A stretch of DNA of 64,000 nucleotides from Trametes villosa (lineage: Eukaryota; Basidiomycota; Agaricomycetes; Polyporales; Polyporaceae), in contig PUDQ02000010.1 in NCBI GenBank assembly GCA_002964805.2, positions 1,612,001 through 1,676,000 of the forward strand, in the 5' to 3' direction. Positions 10,401 to 20,902 of the stretch are shown in pieces. The number at the start of each line of letters is the position of its first letter. Positions within the stretch are counted from its first letter, which is position 1. Made by a program: the position numbers and the translations under genes. The notes below the pieces were generated by a model. It did no database searches and had not been told where the DNA came from. It was given only the letters and a program-made list of their open reading frames with translations.

Positions 10401-12850
10401 TCACGACGTCAGGGCGGACGCCCAGTGCTGCGAGCGTGTCGACGAGGGCGAGTTGGATGATGGCGAGAGCGGGAAGGGTGACAGAGATCGGCCATGTGTC
10501 CTCCAGAGGTCTCGAGGGTTTGCCTCCCGCATCGGAGAATAGGCCTGTAGTGACGATCAAGGAACTGCCGACCACGGAGGCGTAGACTTCGTCAAGCTCC
10601 AGTACGCTCCGGCGGAACGCCTCGCAGCTGGCGAACAGTTCCCTACCCACTGAAGTTACGTAAACATGAGTTTGGAAGCTTCGTTAGTTTGGCAAACTCA
10701 CTGTGCAGATGTTGGCCACCCTGGCCAGAGAAGACGAAGACGAGCGTCGGCCTGGCTTTGGGCGTGATGGAGGGCCCACTGAACGTGCCTTTGCTACCAG
10801 AGCCCAGGAGAGCGAAGGACTTCCAGGTCATGGATCGAGCCTGCCGAGCAGATAGCCTCGCGAGAGACGGCAGCTCCTCCCGTGTAAGAGACACAGTGTC
10901 GAGTAGATTCCTCCCGGCGGCTTCGGCGGAGCGAGGCGACAGGCCGCCAGTCAAGAGCAAGACAAGATGCTCCGCCTCTGTTGCCCAGAACCGTGGCGCG
11001 TCTTGCTCCTCATTCCGCGGGGCGGCCTCTACCACGCAGTGGCCGTTCGCGCCGCCGATGCCGGAGCTAGCTATTGCAATGAGGGATTGACCGCTAGATG
11101 AGCGGCAGCCTAGCGGTTCTGGCTGTAGAGGGACCCGAAGTCGATGCTTCTGCCACTGGATTGCGGGATTGGGCCGCAGAAGGTTCGCGTTGGGTACGAT
11201 TTGGCCGGACTCCAGTATCCCGCAGACTTTGCATAGCGAAGCGAGGAAAGCGGTGATTTCGAGGTGCCTGCCCACGTCAGTAAGCGATAGGAACCGGTAT
11301 GCACGATGTGCACTGACCCAAGGTTACCCTTCACGCTACCGATGATGACATCACCGTCATGCTTAAATTCTTCGCCTGCCCAATTTGCCTCGGCTGGGTC
11401 TCCTGCTGCGGTACCTAGTGTGATAGAAAGGTCACTAAGGTGAAACCAACATTAGTCAACTTTTTCGTACCGGTGGCGTGTAGCTCGACGAAGTCGACGT
11501 CTTGAGGATTCCTCTCGGCTTGGCGGAAAGCACGGCGCATGGCGTCGATCTGAGCTGTTGGTGCTGGAGCGTTGGCGGGGGCGAGCGCGCCGGATGCATT
11601 CACCCCAGTGCCGAGTATCTGCAGGCTTTCAATATTCATCCGCGATGAGCCCAACGAGTTTACTCACTGATGCGTATATGTGGTCGTGGTCCCTCAGAGC
11701 GTCATCCAGGGTCCTCAAAACGATGCAAACCACTCCTTCTCCCCGCGAAAATCTGCCAGGCAGAGTGCGTCAGTAGCTCAGCGTCGCGAAACGTGAGGGA
11801 CGTAATCACCCGTTGGCGGAAGCGTCGAATGGTTTGCACTTGCCATCGGGCGCGAGAATACCGCCTCTGCTGTAAGTGAGCCATTCTGTGAACCTAATGA
11901 AGGAACCCAACCGGATGCGTGGCGTCAGTATTGCCGTACCGACTCAGCTTACGGGGTTGGCGTTCACCTATGATTGATCTGGCTGCCGCCAACGAGTGCG
12001 GCATCGCACTCTCCCAGTCGCAGAGCCTGCACCGCGAGGTGCGTCGCATATAGGCTGGAGCTACACGCAGTATCGACAGACAGGGACGGGCCGCGAAGGT
12101 TCAGGTAGTACGAGACGCGGTTGGCGAGCATCGAGGGCGCATTGCCGAACGCTCCCGTGGCTTCTGTGTCATCCTGATTGACGTGATCAGCATCTGCCAG
12201 CGTGAACGTCAACACAAACGCCTACATGACCAGACACTGCGAATATATCGTGTGCGACGCCCGACACGTAGCACCCGACGTTCTGCGCCCGGTAGTCGAC
12301 GCCGGAGTCGTACAGGGCCAGGAAGGAGGTCTCGACCAGCTTGCGGACGCTGACTGACATCATCCGTGCTTCTTTGGCGGGGACCCCGAACTCTACATGG
12401 TCGAACTGGTCGACGTGCTTGAGAAACGCGCCGGTATCAGTCTTGACCTGTCCAACCGCACTTCCTCGGATCCTGTGGTCAAATCTTGAGACTGCGGTCT
12501 TCCAAGCACTCCACGCACATACCCGTCTACGTTGAAGTACTCCGCGGGGATCCGCTCATAGGCGTCTCGGCCGTCGAGTAGAAAGTCGAGAAATGCGCTG
12601 TAGTCGAGGTTCCTGTCCGAATATTTCCCGGAGGGAAGCTGTGCTGCGATCCCGACCTAGCCGCCGTGATTCGTGAGCCTGCATATTCGCCTGCGGGGAG
12701 AGCTGCCGTCTCTCTTACAATCGCTATCGGCGGCAAGCCGGGGACAGTGCGCGCGTTGTACATCGTGGCCGGAAGGAAGATGATGTTGTCCGCTGACGCT
12801 GATGGCTCTTCTTGAAACGGGTCCTCGCCGGGTGGGTTTGGCTGAGGCAT
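4405..12850 (-). CDS. Iterative type I polyketide synthase, KS-AT-DH-(degenerate ER)-KR-ACP-R, with a frameshift in KR
   Basis: The ATG is at about 12850 and the TAG at 4405-4407, with many short introns; frames rejoin on family motifs across those checked. KS (about 12730-11050): IPAEYFNVD, active-site DTACSSSL near 12060, HATGT near 11480, SVKGNLGH, GANGH. AT (about 10760-9600): FSGQGGQH and GHSAGE. DH (about 9510-8430): catalytic His in [11 protein letters not shown] and Asp in HPAILDA. Then a degenerate ER (7760-7300). KR (7130-6390): GGIGSLG, FSSVSG and a SYAA Tyr. ACP (6240-5980): YGLDSL. Thioester reductase domain R (5830-4405): [16 protein letters not shown]. It should build a reduced acyl chain and release it reductively as aldehyde or alcohol. 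No methyltransferase is seen. Near 6880 (minus) the KR frame shifts by one base, leaving the synthase split if real. No other biosynthetic genes adjoin it. Confidence 0.9.
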
Positions 12851-13229
12851 CCACGTCACGCACAAACCTTAAGAAGGTCCTATTTTCAATCCCGCTGCCA
12901 TCCTCAGACGCGTGGGCACGGGCGAGGCGCGCAGATGCAAAAGGGGCAGAGGCTTTGGAAACCAGTGCCTTGCCCAATGTACCGCCAACCTGATCAGTGA
13001 CACGCTGATGAAGAGCTGCAGCTTACTAGCCTGGGAGACCCCTGCGGTTGGCAAGCAGATGTCGAGCCGTGTCATGCCACTACAGCACGCCATGAAACCT
13101 CCAATGTGTCGCATCACAGCGGGTGGCGGAGAAACCTGGACATATGAAAGAGAAGTCGCTCGCCACATGAAATGCATTCTGGGACGGAGACGCAGTACAC
13201 TGCATACAGGTACCCACCGCAGGGGTGGC
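12851..13229. other. Promoter region of the PKS gene / 3' flank of the SARAF-like gene
   Basis: About 380 bp upstream of the PKS start and downstream of the SARAF-like stop, both on the minus strand. No clear TATA box or repeat was seen. Confidence 0.4.
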
Positions 13230-14350
13230 TCAACGCACCTTCGATCCGCCCATGCCCGTACTGCTCCTCATACTCCCAAGGTTGGATGGCCCCTCCCCTC
13301 GGTCCACATCATCCCAGCCGCGCCTGCGCGCACCCACGCCTCCGCTGCCGGGCCCGAACCATGACCTCGGCGCAGCAGGCGCCGTCCGCGCCGGTCGGAA
13401 CATACGCTCGCTTTCCCAGTCGTACGTTCCCGCACCCGCGGGGCGGCGCGCCGGGCGGTTGAGCAGCGTCGCGCCGAGCCCGCCCAGCATCGCTCCTGTC
13501 CAGAATCCGGGCCTCCATCCGCCAGCTTGAGGTTGCCCCTGGGTGGATGATGAAGAGTGCTTGGAATAGGGTGGAGGAGGGTCGGACGGGAAGCTGGTCG
13601 GGTCATCTGGATGGTTGCCGGAGAACCACCCTGGGCCGGAACCGGGGCCCCACCACGGTCGGCGCGGTGCGCCGGCGGAGGGAGCGGAGGGCCGGCGGGA
13701 GCCGAAGCAGGAGGAGAGTGCGTTATAGAGAATGAGACCCAATGCGGCTACCCAGAGTAGCATGAAGAATGCGGCAGCAGGGTCTTGCGAGAGGCCTGGC
13801 ACGCCGTGAGTACAGGGGACGCTGAACAATGGTGGAGTAGCATACCTTGTAACCAGCGGGAGAAGCTGCCGCGATATGTCGGGTCATCTGTCCCCGAGCC
13901 GCGGAGGGCGTCCGGAATTTGAACGAGACGGTATTCGAGTCCGCATGATCCTGGGTTGGGTCGAAATTCAGATGAGGTTCGGATTACTAGACATGACCAC
14001 ATGATTTACGAACCTTTTAGCACATAAGGATCTCCAGGACGCGCCCATCCCTCGCACTGAACCTCTACTGCGCCGAACCGAAGAGCCTCAGGCAGATCCG
14101 CTTCGCACTACCCGCGTGCTGCCATATTAGCGCGTTTCAGGCCCCAGTAATTCTGTCGGGAGCGTACCTTCCAAGATACATCGATATCGGAGCCCCCAAG
14201 GCTAACGCATCGCACAACGTCGGGTTGGTAGAGATTGCACGGCTTGCCGATGCATGTGAGTTGGGGAACAGGTGGTGCGCGCCGCGAGGCTGTGAGCTTG
14301 CCCTTGTAGAATATAAGCGAGGGGATTTCGTCGAGTCGTACGCGCGACAT
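13230..14350 (-). CDS. SARAF/TMEM66-like regulator of store-operated calcium entry
   Basis: Family role (human SARAF): an ER membrane protein that senses calcium and down-regulates store-operated entry. Seen here in order: RVRLDEIPSLIFYKGKLT, PVPQLTCIGKPC, a Cys-containing exon ending DPYVLKG, then SCGLEYRLVQIP. These match the conserved luminal domain of animal and fungal SARAF. One membrane helix follows (FFMLLWVAALGLILYN), then a Pro/Gly/Ser-rich cytosolic tail with RPGFWTGAMLGGLGATLL. Four exons lie at about 14350-14168, 14090-14010, 13950-13850 and 13805-13230. The family normally begins with a signal peptide; here the ATG at 14350 is preceded directly by an in-frame TGA and no signal peptide exon is seen. 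A transposon begins 121 bp upstream. The intron after VLKG appears to use a GTTCGT donor. Confidence 0.8.
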
Positions 14351-14470
14351 TCAGGTTGCAAGCCTCAGCAAGGTTATGTTCCAGGTTTTTGATACAGAAC
14401 GAGCAGACGAGAGATGCAGAAAGAACAGAGGTTTGCCATGTCTTGTAGAGAAAGTTCGAGGTAAATGGAG

Positions 14471-14478
14471 GGCGTGTG
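14471..14478. repeat. Left target site duplication, GGCGTGTG
   Basis: Octamer immediately outside the left TIR. It is identical, in direct orientation, to 20903-20910 on the other side of the element. Bases beyond the octamer differ, so the duplication is exactly 8 bp. Confidence 0.9.
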
Positions 14479-14676
14479 TGGTCTCGTACCCCGACGTGTA
14501 ACTCGCACCCCACCACCGCAGAAAACACGTCTGGGGCATTCGAACCGCGCCACCCCCCATGCCAAAAGGCGCCCACGTAGCGCCCGTGTTCCTGAGCCGG
14601 GACAGCGGTGGCGAGATCCCGGTGGAGCGATGCGCTCCGGATTTGGTAGCTACGCGCTCGCGCATTTCGACCGTCG
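14479..14676 (+). repeat. Left terminal inverted repeat (198 bp)
   Basis: Identical at every base compared to the reverse complement of 20705-20902; identity ends sharply at both borders. The outer end begins TGGTCTCGTACCCC. It contains a small palindrome, GGAGCG-ATG-CGCTCC (14624-14638), which could be a protein-binding hairpin. A GGTTCGAATGCC-like string on its reverse strand resembles a Pol III B box, but no tRNA fold surrounds it. The inner border is 91 bp before the DUF6589-like ATG, so the TIR probably carries promoter sequence. Confidence 0.92.
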
Positions 14677-14766
14677 GGACTCGAGTGAGCGCGATCGCAC
14701 GTGTAGATAATGACTGAGATTATAGGATGCCAGCCTGCGAGAATGTACAATGAATATGCCTAATGC

Positions 14767-17747
14767 ATGCTTTCGACAACCATGACAACTCCTCAAGAAC
14801 TCCTCCCACATTGGCAGAAGTTACGACCAAAACAAGTGCCGTCGACAGCGACCTTGTTCTCTGATGAGGATCCTCAGTCCGACTCGGGTTCCGAGGGTGG
14901 TGATGAGTCCGACGCCGGGGAGGATGCGGAAGATGGCTGGGAGGGACAGACGAGAGAACCGGGGGACACCAGCTTTGAGGAGGACGAGGTTGGATGGGCC
15001 CATCAGGCCGGGGCAGGAGAGGAAGAAGACTCCGGCGAGGACTCGGACAGCGAGGATGGACATGACCTGCTAGCAGAAGGTGCCGGCGCCGGTGTGCATG
15101 CTTGCGTCTATTGACCTAATCCCGTCGATTAATCTATTACACACAGACTCGTCAGCCAATAGCCGACTAGCCGAAGCGGTGGCGCGAATCCTGGACGCCA
15201 TATCAGAAGAAGGACTCACCGTTGGTCGCTTTCTCGAGGCGTTCAGCTGGGGAGACCCCGGTTGTACCGCGAATAAGAGGATCGGGAATGCGCATACCAG
15301 GTTTCTACAAAGCGCCGAGTTCCCGCGTCTCAAGTTGCAGACGTGGTGGAAGCCGCCCCGGTCATCCAGATCCCATAAGTCGCGGCCTAAAGGCGGGCGC
15401 GCCGCACTGGAAACCTTCGCAAAGGTGGCTATAACGGAATCAGTCAATCGCGAGTTAGCTGCCGTGGAGCCGTTGCTCCGCTCTACGGGCGACGTACTAT
15501 CGAAGGACGATCTGGTGCAGCTGCAGATCGATGAGCTTGAAGAGGATATGCACCGCGCATCTCCAGTCCTTTGGTCGATCCTGGAAGACGCGTGTATAAC
15601 ATCGCGTCAGCGGCAGAACCAGGTCAAGAAAAACCCAAGCAAGGTCAGTGGAGTGTGCCTGCTACACGCACCTTGAAGCTAACATCTTGTAACCCAGGTT
15701 ATCTTGAACATTATCTCGTCCATTGCGTACGTCCGCTCGCAGTACTGCAACAGACTTCAGCGCATGCTCGCGGTATACTTCAAATTCAAGGGACTCACCG
15801 CGAAGGGCTGCGACACCCTCCATGCGCTAGGAGTGAGCATGAGCTCAAAATGGACGACCAACGCTGTTGCGAAGATCTCCGAGGAGACGATGAAGGAAGT
15901 CGAGACGCTGGTCGACACGCACGCATCCGTCCTCTCGTATGATAACGTCTATATGACGTTCCGTGTCTTCTCGCAACGCCTCGATAAGAAGAACTCACCC
16001 GCCGCTGGGACTGCCGCCACGATGTATGTGAAGACAAACGCGCTGCCAACAAGCCCGGAGCTCAACCGTGCGCTCAAGGAATGGAAGCGCGCGGGGATGG
16101 AGGACCCAATAACTGCGCTAGACGTTGTGGAGTTAGCTGAGAGCAGTGAAGACCGCATCACTGAGTTCAAGACCTACCACGTCCTCCAAGCTCTCCTGCA
16201 ATCGGAGGCTTTCGACCTCGACACATACCCCCACCGCAAGAGCGAGCACTTCCTTCCCCCTCCTCCCGTCCATGAGCTCCCTTGTGGACCTGACGAGATC
16301 ACCCTTCAGTACATGCTCGGCACCCTACCAACACCCGAGGCGACGTACGAGGATAACGATAAGGTCATCCAAGAGTTGCTGCAGCAGCTGGGTTGCAAGA
16401 GCGCCGCCGACCTCCAGAAAATCAGCCTCGAGCGCATACTCTTTGTCGTAGGAGACCAGCTCACCGTCGATCGTATCCGTGGCCTTCAGCGGCTTCTGTG
16501 TCAAGAACGGAACTCGTACGAGCGTCTCGACTTCGTCCTGCCTATCTTTGGGTGGCTGCACTTCCAGATGGCGTTCGCGAAATCTCTGCACAAGCAATAC
16601 CTAGGGACGGAGGCGGGGACAGGCCTGAAGCACGCGTTCACCGTGCTGCAGCGGAAGGGGTTAGACAAACGCGCCACGCAGGGCCCGTTCCACGACAACC
16701 TCGAGCATGCGCTATACGACGTCCTTGAAGCACATCTGCACGCGTGTTGGAAAGCTGCTAGTGGAGTCGCTCAGCTGAAGGATCTTCGGACGCGAACACC
16801 TGAACAACTCACCGCATTGGCGAAGCGGATCGTCGAGGAGTACGCATCAACGCAGGCCATGGTCGAGCTCGAGAACACCGCACCTGTCGACGAGGTCATG
16901 ATTCAACAGACCATGTTCCTGCGCGACGTCCTCCTCTACGTCGTATTGGACCGCGCGATCAAGCATGGGGACGTGGGGCTGATGGAGGGTGTCGTCCCGC
17001 ACACGCTACTGCGATTCGCAGGCGGGCGGAACTCGAACTATACGACGGAGTGCCTTGAGTTGCTGCAGGGACTCCATCGAGAGTGGCCTCCTGATGTCCG
17101 GTACGTGATTTAGACATTAGATCAAAAGCCAGTGTTAACGCAAATCACAGAGAATACGTACGGAAGCATTGCTGGTTGAGCAATACAACAGGAAAGCGCG
17201 ACGGGTTCACTGCGATCGACCGCGCACAAGAGGCCCGTATAAAGGACATCAAGGTAGGAGCCCTGTAACCAATATGTAAGTTAGCAGTATTCAGACGCTG
17301 ACCATCGGAGATGAGCAGGTAACGCACCGCTCGCAAGGTCCGAATGTCGACTGGGCATATCTGAAGAAGCTGCATCCCGCAATCCCTGTCATTCAAGCTG
17401 TATCCCATCACGTCGAAGAGCAGTTCAGGACGTGGACCCGCTATTCACGGCACAGCAAACCGCACGATGCTAAAGGGATCAATATGCTATGCAATATGTA
17501 CAGCGCAACCAAGCTACACGAGCGGGACCCTAAAGGAAGGCAAATCGAGCGCGAGTCAGAGCAGACATCGGACATCTACAACATCGGCTTACAGATCCTA
17601 GGAAGACCGATGGCGCGCTGGATGCAGACCCGGAGAATGCCGCGTGCAACGACGGAGGAATGGGTGACGGACGCACAAGATGGGGAGGAGGAGCTAGACG
17701 GGGGATCTAGGATGGACGTTGACGAGTGCTCGTCGGATGAGGAGTGA
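14767..17747 (+). CDS. DUF6589-like protein, candidate transposase of the TIR element
   Basis: About 880 residues in five exons: 14767-15081, 15149-15640, 15697-17103, 17154 to about 17250, and about 17320-17747. Start 14767, or 14782. The first roughly 100 residues are very acidic (Asp/Glu/Ser). The body resembles the DUF6589 proteins abundant in Agaricomycetes; I recognise the family from its layout, not from a search. Spaced acidic and histidine motifs look like an RNase H-type nuclease core: YDNVYM (near 15941), GDQLTVDRI (16451), LPIFGWLHFQMAF (16549) and NYTTECLELL (17036). This D...D...H...E pattern, together with TIRs and a target duplication around the gene, makes it the likely transposase. 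The C-terminus is acidic again (last 35 residues). No zinc finger was seen. DUF6589 has no assigned function that I know. Confidence 0.72.
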
Positions 17748-18060
17748 GGATCCGCCCCGGAGGCAGGAAACCCGGAGGGAGTTCCGCGTGCACGGGGGAG
17801 GTTGGGAAGGGGAGAACGGCTAACAGCACCGACCGGTAAGTGCACCGCCGAAGCGCAGCAGTTACGCAGCTTACACGTACCTGAGTGGGAGCTTTGAGGG
17901 CCTTGAAGGAGATGAGCAGAGAGCGAGGAGGGAAGGCTCGAGTGGTGGGATGCAGGTGAGAGCAGGGGGATAGCGGTGTTGCACTGAGGGGTGATGGGTA
18001 GCGTGCGATGCGAGCTCGTAGAAGCAGTCGGGGTATCGGAAACGTTCGACCGGCGCTGTG
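17748..18060. other. Convergent 3' intergenic region inside the transposon
   Basis: About 310 bp between the stop of the DUF6589-like gene and the end of the helicase frame. G/A-rich with no coding signal recognised. The true helicase stop may lie slightly inside the helicase block if a last intron exists near 18165. Confidence 0.4.
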
Positions 18061-20652
18061 CTACACTACGTCGCAGAATAAACCGCGAGTCCTCCGCGTC
18101 GATCGCCTCCTACGGAATATGGCATTAGTGGTGGGCTCGAATGTCCGCGCCGGCGAGGGACATACCTGGACAGACAGCGGCGGGCGTCCACCCTGGGCCT
18201 CGGCTGCTAGTGCCGGGACGCGGCGGCGTGGACGCGGTTGTGCACGACATGGGTCGCCGTCCGACGCGAGTGTTCCGAGATGACAGGACGCCGGAGCGGC
18301 ACTAGACGGCGAGGGAAGAGGGATATTCTCTTGGTCGTCGGAGGGTGGGGGAGGGGCTGTAGCCTGAGAGCGTGCTGCCCTAGACGGACCCGCTCGAGGA
18401 GCACGCGCAGCGGACAAGAACTTGGTGTCCGCAGCTCGCAGGACTTCGAGCACCTCAGAGCCATGACGAGAAGCAAAGATCCAGGGAGGGTCGGTCAGCT
18501 TGGCAGTGATGTCGCGAACGGTCGAGAGAGTGGCGTCGTGAACGAGAGAGGCGATCATGTCGTCGGATAGCAGGCCTTCCTCGCTGAATGAGGTCTTCTT
18601 ATACCGGGCACGTATCGTGCGGAGTCGCCAGTCACGCAGCGCCGCAAGGGCAGCCTTGCGGTGTTCTCCCGCTCGGATGAGGCGCGATTGCGTGGGGAGA
18701 GCGGGAGGTCCGGGTGGCACGCTAGTGGGTGCGCCATGCGAGTCCGTGTCGACTGCCGCGCGCGAAGGCGGAGAGGTGTCGCTGGCCATACGGTATGTGG
18801 TCGTATTGCAGTGTCGCTTATTTGGGGTGAGCACGCTGGGCGACGACGGGCGGCCCCGCTTGTTCGATTGCGCGGCAGGGGTGCTGGGAGGTGGGAGCGC
18901 AGGAAGGAGATCTTCGGCGGACGCCGCAAGGGGCGGCTGAGAAGCTGCGCGGCACCTATCACAGCAGCGACTTCTCGGAATCCCTGCATATCCCGTTTGG
19001 GGAATGATGTCATAAATAAGGTTTGTACACGGCGGTTTGGTGAAATCGAGCGCGACGAACCTTGCGTATGACGCAGAGGATTGTTGAAGTACTCGTCCGC
19101 CGCCTCGCGCCTGCATCCCTTGGATTCCAGCCAAAGACGCAGCGCACGCTCGATCTTTTTCCGGTATTCCGGCGGTGCGGCGGCAGCGGCAGTAATTCCT
19201 ACTTTGGGTGGCTTCATGTGACCCTTCCCGGCGTTCTTCGACTGCTCCTTGGGTTCTCTTCTGTGAATGATCTGGAAGGCTGACTTCTCGACCAATAAGG
19301 TCGCCCGAGACCTCATGGCTGGTGATCGGCCTGCTCTCCCTGCTCGTTGCACCCACGTTGTGAGAGATGCCGGGGCACCGAACTGAATGACGTGGGCAAC
19401 GTCGGGAATATCTGCACCCTGGAGTGCAATAATTAACCATTGCCATACGTAACGTGTGGCATGATGGACATACCATCCCGACTGCTTCGGTGGCCACTAA
19501 TACCCTCACCGTACCCTCCGTGAATCGCCGCATGACTGATTGCCTCTTACGCTTCCGGCGATAGGCATGGAGGAACTCGATAGGCGGGTGTCCCGTGAAA
19601 GGGACACGCAGCTGCTCGCGCAGATAGCGCCAGATGAACAGTGTCGTGTTGCGGGAGTTCGAGAAAATGATGGTTTTGGGGATATCTGCGGGCCGGCGCA
19701 CGGTGCGGAGGGGCAGCATCTGATCCAATGCTGCGAAGTCCCGCCCATTATCCATCAGAGCAACCTCTTGACAGATATTCGGGCGGTCATTCCCTAGGTT
19801 AAGGTAGAAGGACGAGGCGGGGTCGATCTGCAAGCTCGTCTCGACTTCTTCAAGCACGGATGGAGCCATAGTCGCTGAGAGGGCTGCTATAGGAGCGCCA
19901 CCGGCTACAAATGTCCTCAGCTTTCTGAGCTCTGCATAGTCGGGGCGGAAGTCACCGCCCCACTGAGAGATACAGTGGGCCTCGTCGACTATGAACCCCG
20001 AGAGAGCGCGTCCCACGCCTGCACTGCGTAAGATGTCCCGCACCTCGACGTGTTTGAGGCACATCTCCGGTCCTAGGAAAAGCGCGCGGTAGGCGGCCGC
20101 CGAGATCTCCTGTGCACACGATACAGGTCAGCGATTCGACTCGTCATATGAATCCGTGAACCAGCGCACCTTGCCGAGGTTTTGAGACCACGTATCTTGG
20201 TTGAGCGGTTTGGCTGCTACCCCTAGTCGATTGAAGCGAGAGGACTGCGAGACTATTACTATAGCTATTCAAAAAGTTAGAAAACTACTGAGACTCACCT
20301 GATCATGTTGAAGGGACTTTAATGGTGAGATTACCGCCGTGGTTTTCTTGGAGTTCTGAGGTAGCAAGAGAGGTAACAAGTACGGGATGGTCTTGCCCAT
20401 ACCGGTCCCAGCAATCACTAGACAGTCAAGCCCAAGCATGAAAGCCTCGGCGACATCCAGTTGCCAGGTATACGGAGTTTGCCCGCCAGTAGCACACTTG
20501 AATTTTTCGACCATGAGACTGCGTGTTGCCGACGAGTTGTAGCCACTAGAGGAGGCGGCCTTTCGGCGCGCATTTTCGAGATTGGTCTGACCTTGGCGCT
20601 GTCGTTTTTGATCGGCCAGAGCTTTTCTTAGGTACGATTCCGAGTAGGCCAT
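18061..20652 (-). CDS. RecQ-family DEAH helicase carried by the transposon
   Basis: The ATG is at 20652, 53 bp inside the right TIR. In order: a Gln-containing TPYTWQLDVAEAF motif; Walker A AGTGMGKT (near 20405); motif Ia ISPLKSLQHDQV; the RecQ signature DEAHCISQWGGDFRPDY (near 19985); motif III ALSAT; then TIIFSNSRNTT, and ATEAVGM split by an intron from GADIPDVAHVIQFG and QRAGRAGR (motifs V-VI, near 19340). A Cys followed by CCDRC (near 18965) matches the RecQ zinc-binding subdomain. The helicase core is therefore intact and should unwind DNA with ATP. A long Ser/Pro/Arg-rich tail follows, with no HRDC domain recognised. Introns near 20290, 20165, 19450 and 19050 restore frame; the last uses a GTTCGT donor. 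C-terminal end uncertain. Fungal RecQ relatives also occur as subtelomeric (TLH-type) helicases. Confidence 0.85.
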
Positions 20653-20704
20653 AGTGTACAGCAAAGAGTACGCAAACGTCTAGCTAGTAAGGCGCGTCGC
20701 GACG

Positions 20705-20902
20705 CGACGGTCGAAATGCGCGAGCGCGTAGCTACCAAATCCGGAGCGCATCGCTCCACCGGGATCTCGCCACCGCTGTCCCGGCTCAGGAACACGGGCG
20801 CTACGTGGGCGCCTTTTGGCATGGGGGGTGGCGCGGTTCGAATGCCCCAGACGTGTTTTCTGCGGTGGTGGGGTGCGAGTTACACGTCGGGGTACGAGAC
20901 CA
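20705..20902 (-). repeat. Right terminal inverted repeat (198 bp)
   Basis: Reverse complement of 14479-14676 with no mismatch found. Outer end ...GAGACCA-3'. The helicase start codon lies 53 bp inside its inner border. Confidence 0.92.

Noticed and set aside
4405..12850. Several separate genes in the PKS region
   Set aside because: Open frames are fragmented only by short introns; domains follow PKS order and rejoin on conserved motifs. Only the KR frameshift truly breaks the frame.
14479..14676. A tRNA or SINE signal in the TIR (GGTTCGAATGCC resembling a Pol III B box)
   Set aside because: No A box at proper distance and no cloverleaf stems upstream or downstream. The string occurs in both TIR copies and is better read as transposon end sequence.
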